Below, one piece after another: positions 6,694-13,428 of a stretch of 13,428 nt of DNA. The notes under the pieces were generated by a model. It saw only the letters and a program-made list of their open reading frames with translations. It made no database searches and was not told the DNA's origin. The DNA is taken from positions 593 to 14,020 of the forward strand of contig DQCL01000286.1 in assembly GCA_003533975.1 (NCBI GenBank). Reading direction: 5' to 3'. Positions within the stretch are counted from its first letter, which is position 1. Each line of letters begins with the position of its first letter. The stretch is from Octadecabacter sp. GTDB lineage: Bacteria; Pseudomonadota; Alphaproteobacteria; Rhodobacterales; Rhodobacteraceae. The translations under genes were made by a program, and so were the position numbers.

Positions 6694-7857
6694 ATGCTGA
6701 AACCACTTGTCGTCGCCTTAACCTTTTTCGCTGCCCCCGTTGCGGCACAGCAATGCGGAGGATCGTTTAGTGGCTTCCTAAATAGCTTGGTCGAGGAAGC
6801 CGCATCGCACGGGATTGATCGCGCAACAGCACAGGGGTTTCTTGCGGGGGCGCAGCGCGATCAAGCGGTGTTGAATGCAGATCGTTCACAGGGGGTTTTC
6901 CAGCGGGACTTCATCGACTTTTCACGCCGCCTGATTTCAAACAACCGGATTCAAAGCGGACGCAACCAAGCGCAACGACAGGATGCCATATTTGATCGCA
7001 TTGAAGCCGAATTCGGGATTCCGCGTGGGGTGTTGCTGGCATTCTGGGCGTTCGAGACGGATTACGGCGCGGTTCAGGGGAATTTCAACACGCGCAATGC
7101 CTTGGTGACATTGGCGCATGATTGCCGTCGCCCCGAGCTGTTCCGCCCACAGGTTTTCGCCGCAATGGAGCTGTTCGCACGTGGCGATTTTGACCCTGCC
7201 CGCACCACAGGTGCTTGGGCTGGCGAAATCGGCATGGTGCAGATGTTGCCCGGTGACATCATTGAAAACGGGCGCGATGGCGATGGGGACGGACATGTGA
7301 GCCTGAAGACATCCGCGCCGGATGCGCTGTATTCGGGCGCGTCGGTTCTTGCGTCGCTTGGGTGGCAGCCAAACCAGCCGTGGTTGCAAGAGGTGAGCGT
7401 GCCGAGTGAAATGAATTGGGCGATGTCGGGAATTGAAACCAAACGGCCTGCGTCAGAATGGGCCGCAATGGGGGTTTCAGCGCGTGAAGGCACATTGGCA
7501 AACTTGCCTGCGTCTTTGATTTTGCCGATGGGTCGCAAGGGCCCCGCGTTCCTCGCCTATCCGAATTTCGATGTTTATTTCGAGTGGAACCAATCCTTCG
7601 TCTATGTGCTGACGGCGGCGTATTTTGGCACGCGCCTGCAAGGGGCACCCGTGTATAATGCGGGCAACCCTGATGCGGGTCTGTCAGGTGACCAGATCAG
7701 GCTGCTACAGGAAAAATTGCAGGCGCGTGGGCATGATGTTGGCGGCGCTGATGGCATTTTGGGTGCGCGTACGCGGATTGCAATTCAGGCAGAGCAAACA
7801 CGGTTGGGAATGCCTGCAGATGCATGGCCAACGGCATCTTTATTGAACGCACTTTGA
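6694..7857 (+). CDS. MltB-type lytic murein transglycosylase with C-terminal peptidoglycan-binding domain
   Basis: Lytic transglycosylases cut the MurNAc-GlcNAc bond of peptidoglycan, leaving a 1,6-anhydro end. The 387-residue protein has a signal peptide at 1-18 (FFAAPVAA). No lipobox Cys sits at +1, so it is probably periplasmic and soluble. The SLT_2/MltB domain runs from about 25 to 320, with AFWAFETDYGAVQGN. Glu121 is the likely catalytic acid, matching Glu162 of E. coli MltB. DGDGDGHVSL at 195-204 resembles the EF-hand-like Ca2+ loop known in the Slt35 structure. A PG_binding_1 domain fills about 328-387 (LLQEKLQARGHDVGGADG). A GAGGAG ribosome site lies at 6683-6688. It is probably cotranscribed with, or promoted from within, cbiB, and has no evident link to cobalamin. 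It converges on smc with a 4-bp gap. Confidence 0.94.
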   Translation: MLKPLVVALTFFAAPVAAQQCGGSFSGFLNSLVEEAASHGIDRATAQGFLAGAQRDQAVLNADRSQGVFQRDFIDFSRRLISNNRIQSGRNQAQRQDAIFDRIEAEFGIPRGVLLAFWAFETDYGAVQGNFNTRNALVTLAHDCRRPELFRPQVFAAMELFARGDFDPARTTGAWAGEIGMVQMLPGDIIENGRDGDGDGHVSLKTSAPDALYSGASVLASLGWQPNQPWLQEVSVPSEMNWAMSGIETKRPASEWAAMGVSAREGTLANLPASLILPMGRKGPAFLAYPNFDVYFEWNQSFVYVLTAAYFGTRLQGAPVYNAGNPDAGLSGDQIRLLQEKLQARGHDVGGADGILGARTRIAIQAEQTRLGMPADAWPTASLLNAL

Positions 7858-7861
7858 CAGG

Positions 7862-10800
7862 TTAGGCGACGAGTGTTGTTGCAGCCTTAAGGTCGACCGA
7901 CACCAGTTGGCTGACGCCCTGTTCGCCCATTGTCACACCGAACAAACGGTCCATGCGCGACATGGTGACGGCGTGGTGTGTGATGATGAGGAAGCGTGTG
8001 TTGGTGCGACGCGTCATTTCATCCAAGAGGTCACAAAAGCGCGTAACATTGGCGTCATCCAGCGGGGCGTCGACCTCGTCGAGTACACAGATCGGTGCTG
8101 GATTGGCGAGGAACACAGCAAAGATAAGCGCCATCGCGGTCAGGGTTTGCTCACCGCCAGACAGCAAGGACAGCGTGCTGAGTTTCTTGCCGGGTGGTTG
8201 GCACATGATCTCAAGGCCGGCCTCAAGCGGGTCGTCAGATTCAACGAGAACCAGCTTGGCCTCACCGCCGCCAAACAGGTGCTTGAAAAGGGTGCCGAAG
8301 GACTCATTCACTTGTTCAAACGCCGTGAGCAGACGCTCTCGGCCTTCTTTGTTGAGGGAGGCGATGCCTGTGCGCAGGGCGCGGATCGCGTCCTCAAGGT
8401 CGGTCTTTTCCTTCACCAAGAGGTCGTGTTCTTCCTGAACTTCTTTGGCGTCTTCCTCGGCCCGCAGGTTCACCGCGCCCAGCGCGTCACGCTGGCGTTT
8501 CAGGCGGTTCACATCGTTTTCGATTCCGTCCGAGGACGGCATTTTATCGGGATCAACATCAAGCTGTTCGAGGAGCTTTTCAGGGGTGGTGTCCTGTGCT
8601 TCAGAGATGCGCTCGACCGCGTATTGCGTGGTTTCCTTGGCCGCGTCAGCGCGGGCCTCGGAACGTGCGCGGGCTTCGCGGGCCTCGGATGCGGTGCGTT
8701 CTGCATCGCGTTCCGCCATGGTCGCATCGCGCAGCGCAGTTTCTGACAGGGCGAGCTTATCTGCCGACCCTTTGCGGCGCTCTTCGGCCTCGCCGATAGC
8801 GTCTGCAAGCTCGTCACGCTTGGCGGCAATTTCGTCCGGTGCGGTCATCGCCTCTTTCAGCTCGTCTTCAGACGTTTCTTTGCGCTCTTGCAGTTCTGCC
8901 GAGCGTTTGTTGGCCGTCTCAAGGCGGTGCTTCCAGCCGCTGACTTCTTTGGTGATTTCCTGACCGCGCTTGGTGCGGGCTTCGCCTTCGCGGCGCACCT
9001 CGTCGTAGCCGGACCGTTTGGACATCATCGTCATACGGGCGGCTTCGACGGTCATCTTGATGTCTTCAACCTCATTGCGGGCGTCTTCGAGGTTGCCGAG
9101 GGATTTGTAAGTGGCTTCTGCCTCGCTCAGCGCTTTGCGCGCGCTCATGGCTTCTTCTTCGTGGCGCGCCACGGCAAGGCCGCTGGATTCCAGCTTACCG
9201 TCTGCCAGATTGCGATCCGCTTCGGCCCGCGAAAGCGCACGGTTAGCATCCGCAACAGCGCCATCGGCGGCACGGCGGGCATCGCGGGCGGCTTGATCAG
9301 CCTGCGCCAGTTCCGCAAGGCGCGTGGTCAACATTTCATGGGCTTGGCGCATGCCATCGGCCTTGGCCGTCGCATCGTTGAGGTCCTTTTTCAGGCCCTC
9401 CAAACGGTTGAGCTGTTGCAGGCGCAACGCCGCCGCTGATGGCGCATCCTCAGACGCGGCACGAAAACCGTCCCAACGCCACAAATCGCCCTCAATAGAC
9501 ACAAGGCGTTGCCCCGGAGCGAGGTCTTTTTGCAAACGCGCACCATCGGCCGCATCGACAAGCCCCACCTGCCCCATGCGGCGCACCAGAACCTCGGGCA
9601 CGGACACAAAATTGGTTAACGCCTTCACGCCAGACGGCAGGCTTTGGGGGTGTGGGTAGCTTGGCAGAGCCACCCAACCCGATCCCATATCCGGCGTAAC
9701 AGCAGGTGCTTTTAGGTCATCAGACAGCGCGGCACCGAGTGCTTTTTCATAGCCGGAATCAACGCGCAGCTGGTCGAGGATTTGCGAACCCTCAGAGCTG
9801 TCACGATCCACGAGCTTGGACAGTGCACCGGTTTCAGCCCGCAGCGCGTTGGCCTCGCCTTCGGCTTCGGAGCGCAGTGCGCGGGCATCGGCTTCGCGGG
9901 CTTGGGTATCAGCGCGGGCGGCTTCGGCTTCGGCCAGCACAACTTCGGCTTTGTCGGCGGTGGCGCGGGCTTGGCTTTCAGCGGCTTTCGCGGTCTCAAA
10001 ATCTTGTGCGGCTTTTTCCAGCGCAGCGATGGCTTCGGTACGGGCAACAATCGCACGCTGCGCTTCGGCTTCGTTCTTTTCCAGCGTTTTGCGGTAGTCG
10101 TCGATCAGACGTTGGGCAGATTGGTGACGTGCCGCGAGACGCGCGACATCTTCGGTAAGCTGCGCGAGGTCTGCTTCACGATCTGCCAAAATTTGAGCGC
10201 CATCGGTTGACGCAACACGCGCGTCTTCAAGGCGCTCGTCATGGCCGATGCTGGCTTTGGCGATCTCGCGGCCTTCCCATTCGAGGCGCTCAATCGTTTC
10301 GCCTGCATCTTTGTTCAGGCCAGCCTCACGTTCCATATCAAGGGCCAATTGCTCAATCCGGTTGGTGAGCGTTTCAATGGTTTGCTTTGCGCGCGCTTCT
10401 TGGTCGGAAAGGGTGTCGCGCTGCACGTGAAGGCGTTGCAACACGGCTGCTGCAATCGCTTCTTCTTCGCGCAAGGGCGGCAGGGCATCTTCGCAGGTTT
10501 GGCGTGACTTGGCAGATTGGCGGGCGGCTGTTTCCGCGCTTGCCGCTTCATTGGTGCGGGTGCGCAATTGGTCCGCTGCGGCGGCGCGGGCTTCGTCGGC
10601 TTCTTTCCAGCGACGATAGAGCAGAAGGCCTTCGGATTGGCGGAGTTCATCGCCAATGGCGCGGTACCTTGCGGCTTGGCGGGCTTGGCGGGCCAATGCA
10701 CCGAGCTGCCCTGCGAGTTGCTCAATCACGTCATCCACCCGCGCGAGGTTCTGTTCAGACCCTTTGAGCTTTAGTTCGGCCTCATGGCGGCGCTGATAAA

Positions 10801-11317
10801 GGCCCGAGATACCGGCTGCTTCTTCAAGGATACGGCGGCGGGCCTTGGGCTTGGAGTTGATAAGTTCGGCGATTTGCCCCTGCCGCACGAGTGCTGGGGA
10901 ATGCGCACCGGTTGAGGCATCCGCAAACAGCATCTGCACATCACGGGCGCGCACGTCTTTTACGCCAACCTTATAGGCCGAGCCTACATCACGGGTGATG
11001 CGGCGTACGATTTCTAGGGTGTCACTGTCGTTGAAAGCCGCTGGCGCGAGGCGTTCACTATTATCAATGTGCAACGATACTTCTGCAAAGTTACGCGCGG
11101 GACGGGTCGCGGCACCTGCAAAGATAACGTCTTCCATGCCGCCGCCACGCATCGCGGTCGGGCGGTTCTCGCCCATGACCCAACGCAGAGCTTCCAGCAG
11201 GTTCGATTTTCCGCAGCCGTTTGGCCCGACAACACCTGTCAGCCCGTCCTGAATGATCAGGTCGGTCGGGTCGACGAAGCTTTTGAAGCCGTTAAGGCGA
11301 AGGCGGGAAAACCGCAT
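7862..11317 (-). CDS. smc: Chromosome partition/condensation ATPase SMC
   Basis: SMC dimers with ScpA and ScpB form the bacterial condensin, an ATP-driven loop extruder on the nucleoid. The 1151 residues are normal for the family. The order is an N-terminal ATPase lobe with Walker A GPNGCGKSN at 31-39, then a Q-loop region. A first long coiled coil runs to about 500, and a hinge to about 625 includes SGYEKALGAALSDDL near 518-532 and LVSIEGDLWRWDGF. After a second coiled coil comes the C-terminal lobe with signature LSGGEQ from 1052 and Walker B CVLDEVDAPLDD near 1077-1088. The final residues are LKAATTLVA. The start ATG at 11317 opens MRFSRLRLNGFKSFVDP, as expected. The many frames open on the opposite strand are shadows of the Ala/Glu/Arg-rich coil. 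Upstream lie a DnaA box and GANTC sites, so cell-cycle control is plausible. Confidence 0.98.
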   Translation of the reverse strand: MRFSRLRLNGFKSFVDPTDLIIQDGLTGVVGPNGCGKSNLLEALRWVMGENRPTAMRGGGMEDVIFAGAATRPARNFAEVSLHIDNSERLAPAAFNDSDTLEIVRRITRDVGSAYKVGVKDVRARDVQMLFADASTGAHSPALVRQGQIAELINSKPKARRRILEEAAGISGLYQRRHEAELKLKGSEQNLARVDDVIEQLAGQLGALARQARQAARYRAIGDELRQSEGLLLYRRWKEADEARAAAADQLRTRTNEAASAETAARQSAKSRQTCEDALPPLREEEAIAAAVLQRLHVQRDTLSDQEARAKQTIETLTNRIEQLALDMEREAGLNKDAGETIERLEWEGREIAKASIGHDERLEDARVASTDGAQILADREADLAQLTEDVARLAARHQSAQRLIDDYRKTLEKNEAEAQRAIVARTEAIAALEKAAQDFETAKAAESQARATADKAEVVLAEAEAARADTQAREADARALRSEAEGEANALRAETGALSKLVDRDSSEGSQILDQLRVDSGYEKALGAALSDDLKAPAVTPDMGSGWVALPSYPHPQSLPSGVKALTNFVSVPEVLVRRMGQVGLVDAADGARLQKDLAPGQRLVSIEGDLWRWDGFRAASEDAPSAAALRLQQLNRLEGLKKDLNDATAKADGMRQAHEMLTTRLAELAQADQAARDARRAADGAVADANRALSRAEADRNLADGKLESSGLAVARHEEEAMSARKALSEAEATYKSLGNLEDARNEVEDIKMTVEAARMTMMSKRSGYDEVRREGEARTKRGQEITKEVSGWKHRLETANKRSAELQERKETSEDELKEAMTAPDEIAAKRDELADAIGEAEERRKGSADKLALSETALRDATMAERDAERTASEAREARARSEARADAAKETTQYAVERISEAQDTTPEKLLEQLDVDPDKMPSSDGIENDVNRLKRQRDALGAVNLRAEEDAKEVQEEHDLLVKEKTDLEDAIRALRTGIASLNKEGRERLLTAFEQVNESFGTLFKHLFGGGEAKLVLVESDDPLEAGLEIMCQPPGKKLSTLSLLSGGEQTLTAMALIFAVFLANPAPICVLDEVDAPLDDANVTRFCDLLDEMTRRTNTRFLIITHHAVTMSRMDRLFGVTMGEQGVSQLVSVDLKAATTLVA

Positions 11318-11440
11318 GTGGGTTGCTCGTGTTGATTCTTATAATCTTCAGTTTCACCGTTGGGTCGGCAATGAGTCAACGACCGGACACTGAATGTGGG
11401 TGGGTTTAGGTAGTTATCCACAAGATATTGCGCCATTCTG
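11318..11440 (-). promoter_or_regulatory. smc upstream region with CcrM-type GANTC sites and a DnaA box
   Basis: The stretch just upstream of smc holds two GANTC sites, GATTC at 11334-11338 and GAGTC at 11373-11377, only 39 bp apart, plus a perfect DnaA box at 11414-11422. GANTC is the CcrM methylation site of alphaproteobacteria and is known to mark cell-cycle-regulated promoters there. A TTGACT sequence on the minus strand is a possible -35, but no convincing -10 sits at the right distance, so I do not fix a promoter. A third GANTC (GAATC) lies at 11521-11525, closer to the riboswitch. Confidence 0.45.
11414..11422 (+). promoter_or_regulatory. Perfect consensus DnaA box (TTATCCACA)
   Basis: TTATCCACA matches the high-affinity DnaA box of E. 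coli oriC exactly. It lies 97-105 bp upstream of the smc start codon, in intergenic DNA. One box and no AT-rich unwinding element argue against an origin. Regulation of smc by DnaA, or simple DnaA titration, is more plausible. The function is inferred from the match alone. Confidence 0.6.
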
Positions 11441-11477
11441 TTTGTCTTTGTCACTTAAATATCCCCGCCGGAGGCTC
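11437..11477 (-). repeat. Dispersed intergenic element, copy 2 (inverted relative to copy 1)
   Basis: The plus strand here reads TGTCTTTGTCACTTAAATA then TCCCCGCCGGAGGCTC, the reverse complement of the element at 1660-1700 except for a 3-bp variable stretch (CTT against TAT in the same orientation). It lies between the DnaA box and the hupE riboswitch. Read on the minus strand it is a GC-rich hairpin-like core followed by an AT-rich tail. Conservation over about 36 bp between two unrelated intergenic sites shows that it is a repeated element and not chance. Confidence 0.7.
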
Positions 11478-11529
11478 CTGCAGGCATCAAAACCACGTCG
11501 GTTTCTGGCGGATCACGCCGGAATCAGCC

Positions 11530-11558
11530 TTGACCCAATCGACGACAAAGCCCACAAC
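11530..11558 (+). promoter_or_regulatory. Possible promoter for the riboswitch-hupE-cobW transcript
   Basis: TTGACC at 11530-11535 is a good -35 match. Seventeen bases later, CACAAC at 11553-11558 is a weak -10 (3 of 6 matches). A start shortly after would begin the transcript about where the riboswitch aptamer begins (11569). The fit in position is the main support; the -10 is poor. Confidence 0.3.
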
Positions 11559-11568
11559 AAACGGGCAT

Positions 11569-11757
11569 GGTTCAATGCGGTCCGGCCAAGCTGGACTGTG
11601 GATCAAATGGGAATGTGGTGCAGGCCGATCCATCTAGGAGGCCAAATGCCACAGCCGCCCCCGCGACTGTAAGCGGTGAGTGTTCGTCCAAGCCACTAAG
11701 GGAAACCTTGGGAAGGTGGGCGAAAATCACGATGACCCGCGAGCCAGGAGACCTGCC
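11569..11757 (+). ncRNA. Cobalamin (B12) riboswitch upstream of hupE
   Basis: The conserved core elements appear in the right order: GGTTC at 11569-11573, GGATCAAATGGGAA at 11600-11613 and GGTGCAGG at 11617-11624. Then come ATGCCACAGCCGCCCCCGCG at 11646-11665, ACTGTAAGCGG at 11666-11676, GCCACT at 11692-11697, GGGAAGG at 11710-11716, and the B12 box ending GAGCCAGGAGACCTGCC at 11741-11757. The RNA binds adenosylcobalamin-type ligands and usually lowers expression of the gene downstream when B12 is plentiful. The leader then continues 52 nt to the hupE start. It should control hupE, and perhaps cobW, linking cobalt uptake to cobalamin level. B12-riboswitch control of HupE-type transporters is known from comparative genomics. 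Confidence 0.96.
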
Positions 11758-11773
11758 ATGCAACATGTAACTT

Positions 11774-11791
11774 GCCGTCGGGGATGACGGC
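11774..11791 (+). promoter_or_regulatory. Hairpin in the riboswitch expression platform, next to the hupE ribosome site
   Basis: GCCGTC at 11774-11779 and GACGGC at 11786-11791 form a perfect 6-bp stem with a GGGGAT loop. No U-run follows: the plus strand continues CAAAAAGGA. It is therefore unlikely to be an intrinsic terminator. It ends 4 nt before the AAAGGA ribosome site (11795-11800), which lies 9 nt before the hupE ATG. This suggests translational control of access to the start by alternative folding with the aptamer. That mechanism is inference. Confidence 0.5.
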
Positions 11792-11809
11792 CAAAAAGGA
11801 ACGAATAGA

Positions 11810-12451
11810 ATGAAAAAGTATCTTGCGGCCGCACTGGCGCTGACTGCAACGCCAGCCTTGGCACACCACCCTCTTGGTGGCCTGCCGATGGAAACGCTTG
11901 CCCACGGGCTGATGTCCGGCGTCGGCCACCCTGTATTGGGGTTTGACCACCTGTTCTTCGTTGTCGCTGTTGGCGTTCTGGCGCTGTTCACGGCCAACCG
12001 CTTCCTGACCCCTGCGGCCTATATCGGCGCGATGCTTGTGGGTTGCGGGTTGATGTATGCAGGCGTTGCCCTGCCGCTGGCTGAGTTGGTGATCGTCGCG
12101 TCTTTGATCGTTGCAGGCGGCATGCTTGCCACGGGTCGGGGCCTGTCATCTGGCATGATCGTTGGCGTTTTTGCGCTCTTCGGTCTGTTCCACGGGTCCG
12201 CGTTTGGCGGTTCGATTGCCGCTCAAGAAGGTGGTGTCGGCGGCGCAGTTCTGCTGGGTTATCTGGTTGGCCTTGGCGCCATTCAGTATGTCATCGCAAT
12301 CGCCGCAGGCTTTGTTGTTGAAAAGCTCGGCGCGACATCCGCACTGGCCACGAACGCCCGCCTTGTCGGCGCGGCAGTTACCGGCGTTGGCCTGTTCCTT
12401 GCGTTGGAAGTCATCGAAGGCCCGATCGTCGCGATGCTGTCTGCCGCTTAA
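11810..12451 (+). CDS. hupE: HupE/UreJ-family nickel/cobalt transporter
   Basis: HupE/UreJ proteins are small membrane permeases for Ni2+ or Co2+. The B12 riboswitch just upstream and cobW downstream point to cobalt here. The 213 residues start with a cleavable signal ending TPALA (residue 18), so the mature chain would begin with His19-His20 (HHPLGG). The family metal motif HX5DH is HPVLGFDH at 40-47, and FHGSAFG at 127-133 holds another conserved His. Six or so hydrophobic segments fill the rest, near 48-62, 68-86, 90-106, 113-130, 145-168 and 184-204. The ribosome site AAAGGA lies 9 nt before the ATG. The assignment of family is firm; the substrate is inferred from context. A strong hairpin separates it from cobW. 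Confidence 0.95.
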   Translation: MKKYLAAALALTATPALAHHPLGGLPMETLAHGLMSGVGHPVLGFDHLFFVVAVGVLALFTANRFLTPAAYIGAMLVGCGLMYAGVALPLAELVIVASLIVAGGMLATGRGLSSGMIVGVFALFGLFHGSAFGGSIAAQEGGVGGAVLLGYLVGLGAIQYVIAIAAGFVVEKLGATSALATNARLVGAAVTGVGLFLALEVIEGPIVAMLSAA

Positions 12452-12473
12452 GCGCCAAATAAATCAATAATGC

Positions 12474-12497
12474 ATGGCGGCCCCGTGGGGCCGTCAT
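12474..12497 (+). terminator. Strong hairpin between hupE and cobW (terminator/attenuator-like)
   Basis: ATGGCGGCCC at 12474-12483 pairs with GGGCCGTCAT at 12488-12497 around a CGTG loop, with one G-U pair, giving a very stable GC-rich stem. The bases after it, TCCGTTT, are only weakly U-rich, so termination may be partial. It starts 22 bp after the hupE stop and ends 32 bp before cobW. It probably lowers read-through into cobW or protects the hupE mRNA 3' end. Confidence 0.6.
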
Positions 12498-12529
12498 TCC
12501 GTTTGGAACGACCTTATAAGAGGTAAGAA

Positions 12530-13428
12530 ATGGCTGCGAAGATACCTGCCACCGTCGTCACCGGTTTTCTGGGTGCTGGAAAAACAACACTCATCCGGCA
12601 CATGCTTGAGAACGCCAAAGGTAAACGCATTGCGCTTATCATCAACGAGTTTGGTGATTTGGGTGTTGATGGTGACATCCTTAAGGGCTGCGGAATCGAG
12701 ACGTGCACAGAAGACGATGTGGTTGAGCTGTCCAACGGATGCATTTGTTGCACCGTGGCAGATGATTTCATCCCGACGATGGAAATGCTGTTGGGCCGTG
12801 ATAACCCGCCGGATCACATTGTGATCGAGACCTCGGGGTTGGCGTTGCCACAACCGCTGGTGCGCGCGTTCAACTGGCCGGGTATTTCGACCAAGGTGAC
12901 GGTGGATGGTGTTGTGACGGTGGTGGATGGCAAAGCGGTTTCCGCAGGCCAGTTTGCCCATAACGTCGCTGCCGTGGATGCGCAGCGCAAGTTAGACGAC
13001 AATCTTGACCATGAGACGCCGTTGGCCGAATTGTTCGAAGATCAGATCGCATGTGCGGATATGATCGTGGTCAACAAAGCAGATTTGCTGGCAGAAGGCG
13101 AAGCAGACCATTTGCGTGCCGTGCTGAAGGCCGAAGCCCGCAAGGGTGTGCAGGTCGTGACAGCTACGATGGGCGCATTGCCTGTCAGTGTTTTGCTCGG
13201 CCAGCGTATTGGTGCCGAAAATGATCTGGATGCGCGTCATGAGGTGCATCACCACCATCATGACCACGACGATGATCACCATCACGGCGATCATGAGCAC
13301 GTGCATGGTCACGACGAGTTTGAAAGCTTTGTCGTCGAGTTGGGTGAGATCGAAGACGCCAATGCGTTTGCCGAAAAGGTCGCCGATGTCATCCGCGCCC
13401 ATGATATTCTGCGCCTAAAGGGGTTCGC
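12530..13428 (+). CDS. cobW: CobW-type metallochaperone GTPase (COG0523), 3' end outside window
   Basis: CobW belongs to the G3E P-loop GTPases and is linked to cobalt delivery in aerobic cobalamin synthesis. From the ATG at 12530, 299 codons are open to the window edge. They show Walker A TGFLGAGKTTL at 11-21, the metal-binding ELSNGCICC motif with Cys71, Cys73 and Cys74, ETSGLALPQPL at 100-110, and NKAD at 182-185 for guanine recognition. A His/Asp-rich metal-binding stretch spans about 237-262, with five consecutive His at 240-244. The C-terminal CobW_C domain then begins and is cut by the edge. The ribosome site AAGAGG at 12518-12523 lies 6 nt upstream. It follows hupE by 78 bp with a hairpin between, so it is probably partly under the B12 riboswitch. 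In many alphaproteobacteria cobN follows; that lies outside the window. Confidence 0.96.
   Translation, partial: MAAKIPATVVTGFLGAGKTTLIRHMLENAKGKRIALIINEFGDLGVDGDILKGCGIETCTEDDVVELSNGCICCTVADDFIPTMEMLLGRDNPPDHIVIETSGLALPQPLVRAFNWPGISTKVTVDGVVTVVDGKAVSAGQFAHNVAAVDAQRKLDDNLDHETPLAELFEDQIACADMIVVNKADLLAEGEADHLRAVLKAEARKGVQVVTATMGALPVSVLLGQRIGAENDLDARHEVHHHHHDHDDDHHHGDHEHVHGHDEFESFVVELGEIEDANAFAEKVADVIRAHDILRLKGF

Noticed and set aside
7907..8746. Long plus-strand frame (279 codons) opposite smc
   Set aside because: It is antisense to the SMC C-terminal half, which has clear Walker B and signature motifs. The open frame results from GC-rich, Ala/Glu-rich codons and has no recognisable domain.
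11414..11422. Replication origin
   Set aside because: There is only a single DnaA box, with no AT-rich unwinding element and no origin-linked genes nearby.
11394..11672. 92-codon plus frame between smc and hupE
   Set aside because: It runs through the dispersed element and into the riboswitch aptamer, so it is not credible as a protein gene.
11774..11791. Intrinsic terminator after the riboswitch
   Set aside because: The hairpin is followed by CAAAAAGGA on the RNA strand, not by a U-run, so translational control fits better.
1..13428. CRISPR arrays, tRNA or rRNA genes, insertion sequences, phage genes
   Set aside because: I saw no regularly spaced direct repeats, no tRNA-like cloverleaf with CCA-type ends, and no transposase or integrase motifs in any supported reading frame.

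Overview
The window looks like chromosomal DNA of an alphaproteobacterium, most likely a Rhodobacterales (Roseobacter-group) species. This rests on moderate-to-high GC, an aerobic-type cobalamin gene set (fused CobL, CobH, CobC, CobW), an alphaproteobacterial-type SMC, GANTC sites, and a dispersed GCCTCCGGCGGGG-ATATTT element of a kind I recall from roseobacter intergenic regions. The species call is inference; no rRNA or other marker is present.

Layout. (1) Positions 1-3116, minus strand: a cobalamin operon read right to left. It holds a 72-aa exported His-rich protein, a long-form cobaltochelatase CbiX with duplicated Cys motifs and a His-rich tail, precorrin-8X methylmutase CobH, and the first 300 codons of CobL (cut by the window edge). 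(2) Positions 3117-3407: a divergent intergenic region with a 10-bp perfect inverted repeat and one doubtful minus-strand ORF. (3) Positions 3408-6657, plus strand: a glutathionyl-hydroquinone reductase-type GST, then a tightly coupled trio of a DUF1636-type Cys protein, cobC (threonine-phosphate decarboxylase) and cbiB (adenosylcobinamide-phosphate synthase). (4) Positions 6694-7857, plus: an MltB-type lytic transglycosylase with a C-terminal peptidoglycan-binding domain. It converges on smc (7862-11317, minus), with only 4 bp between the stop codons. (5) Positions 11318-11809: a 492-bp intergenic region holding a perfect DnaA box and GANTC sites on the smc side, a second copy of the dispersed element, and a canonical cobalamin riboswitch. 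(6) Positions 11810-13428, plus: hupE (Ni/Co-type transporter) under the riboswitch, a strong hairpin, and the first 299 codons of cobW.

How it fits together. HupE would bring cobalt in and is expected to be shut off by cobalamin through the riboswitch. CobW is a metal-binding GTPase linked to cobalt delivery. CbiX is a cobalt (or iron) chelatase. CobL and CobH act on the corrin ring. CobC supplies aminopropanol phosphate, and CbiB attaches it to the side chain. Histidine-rich, metal-binding segments recur in CbiX, CobW, HupE and the small exported protein, which suggests a shared cobalt-handling theme. I see no phage, transposon, CRISPR array or RNA gene other than the riboswitch, and no sure sign of a wholly new system. 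The best leads are the small exported protein coupled to CbiX, the DUF1636 protein coupled to cobC, and the DnaA/GANTC arrangement upstream of smc.
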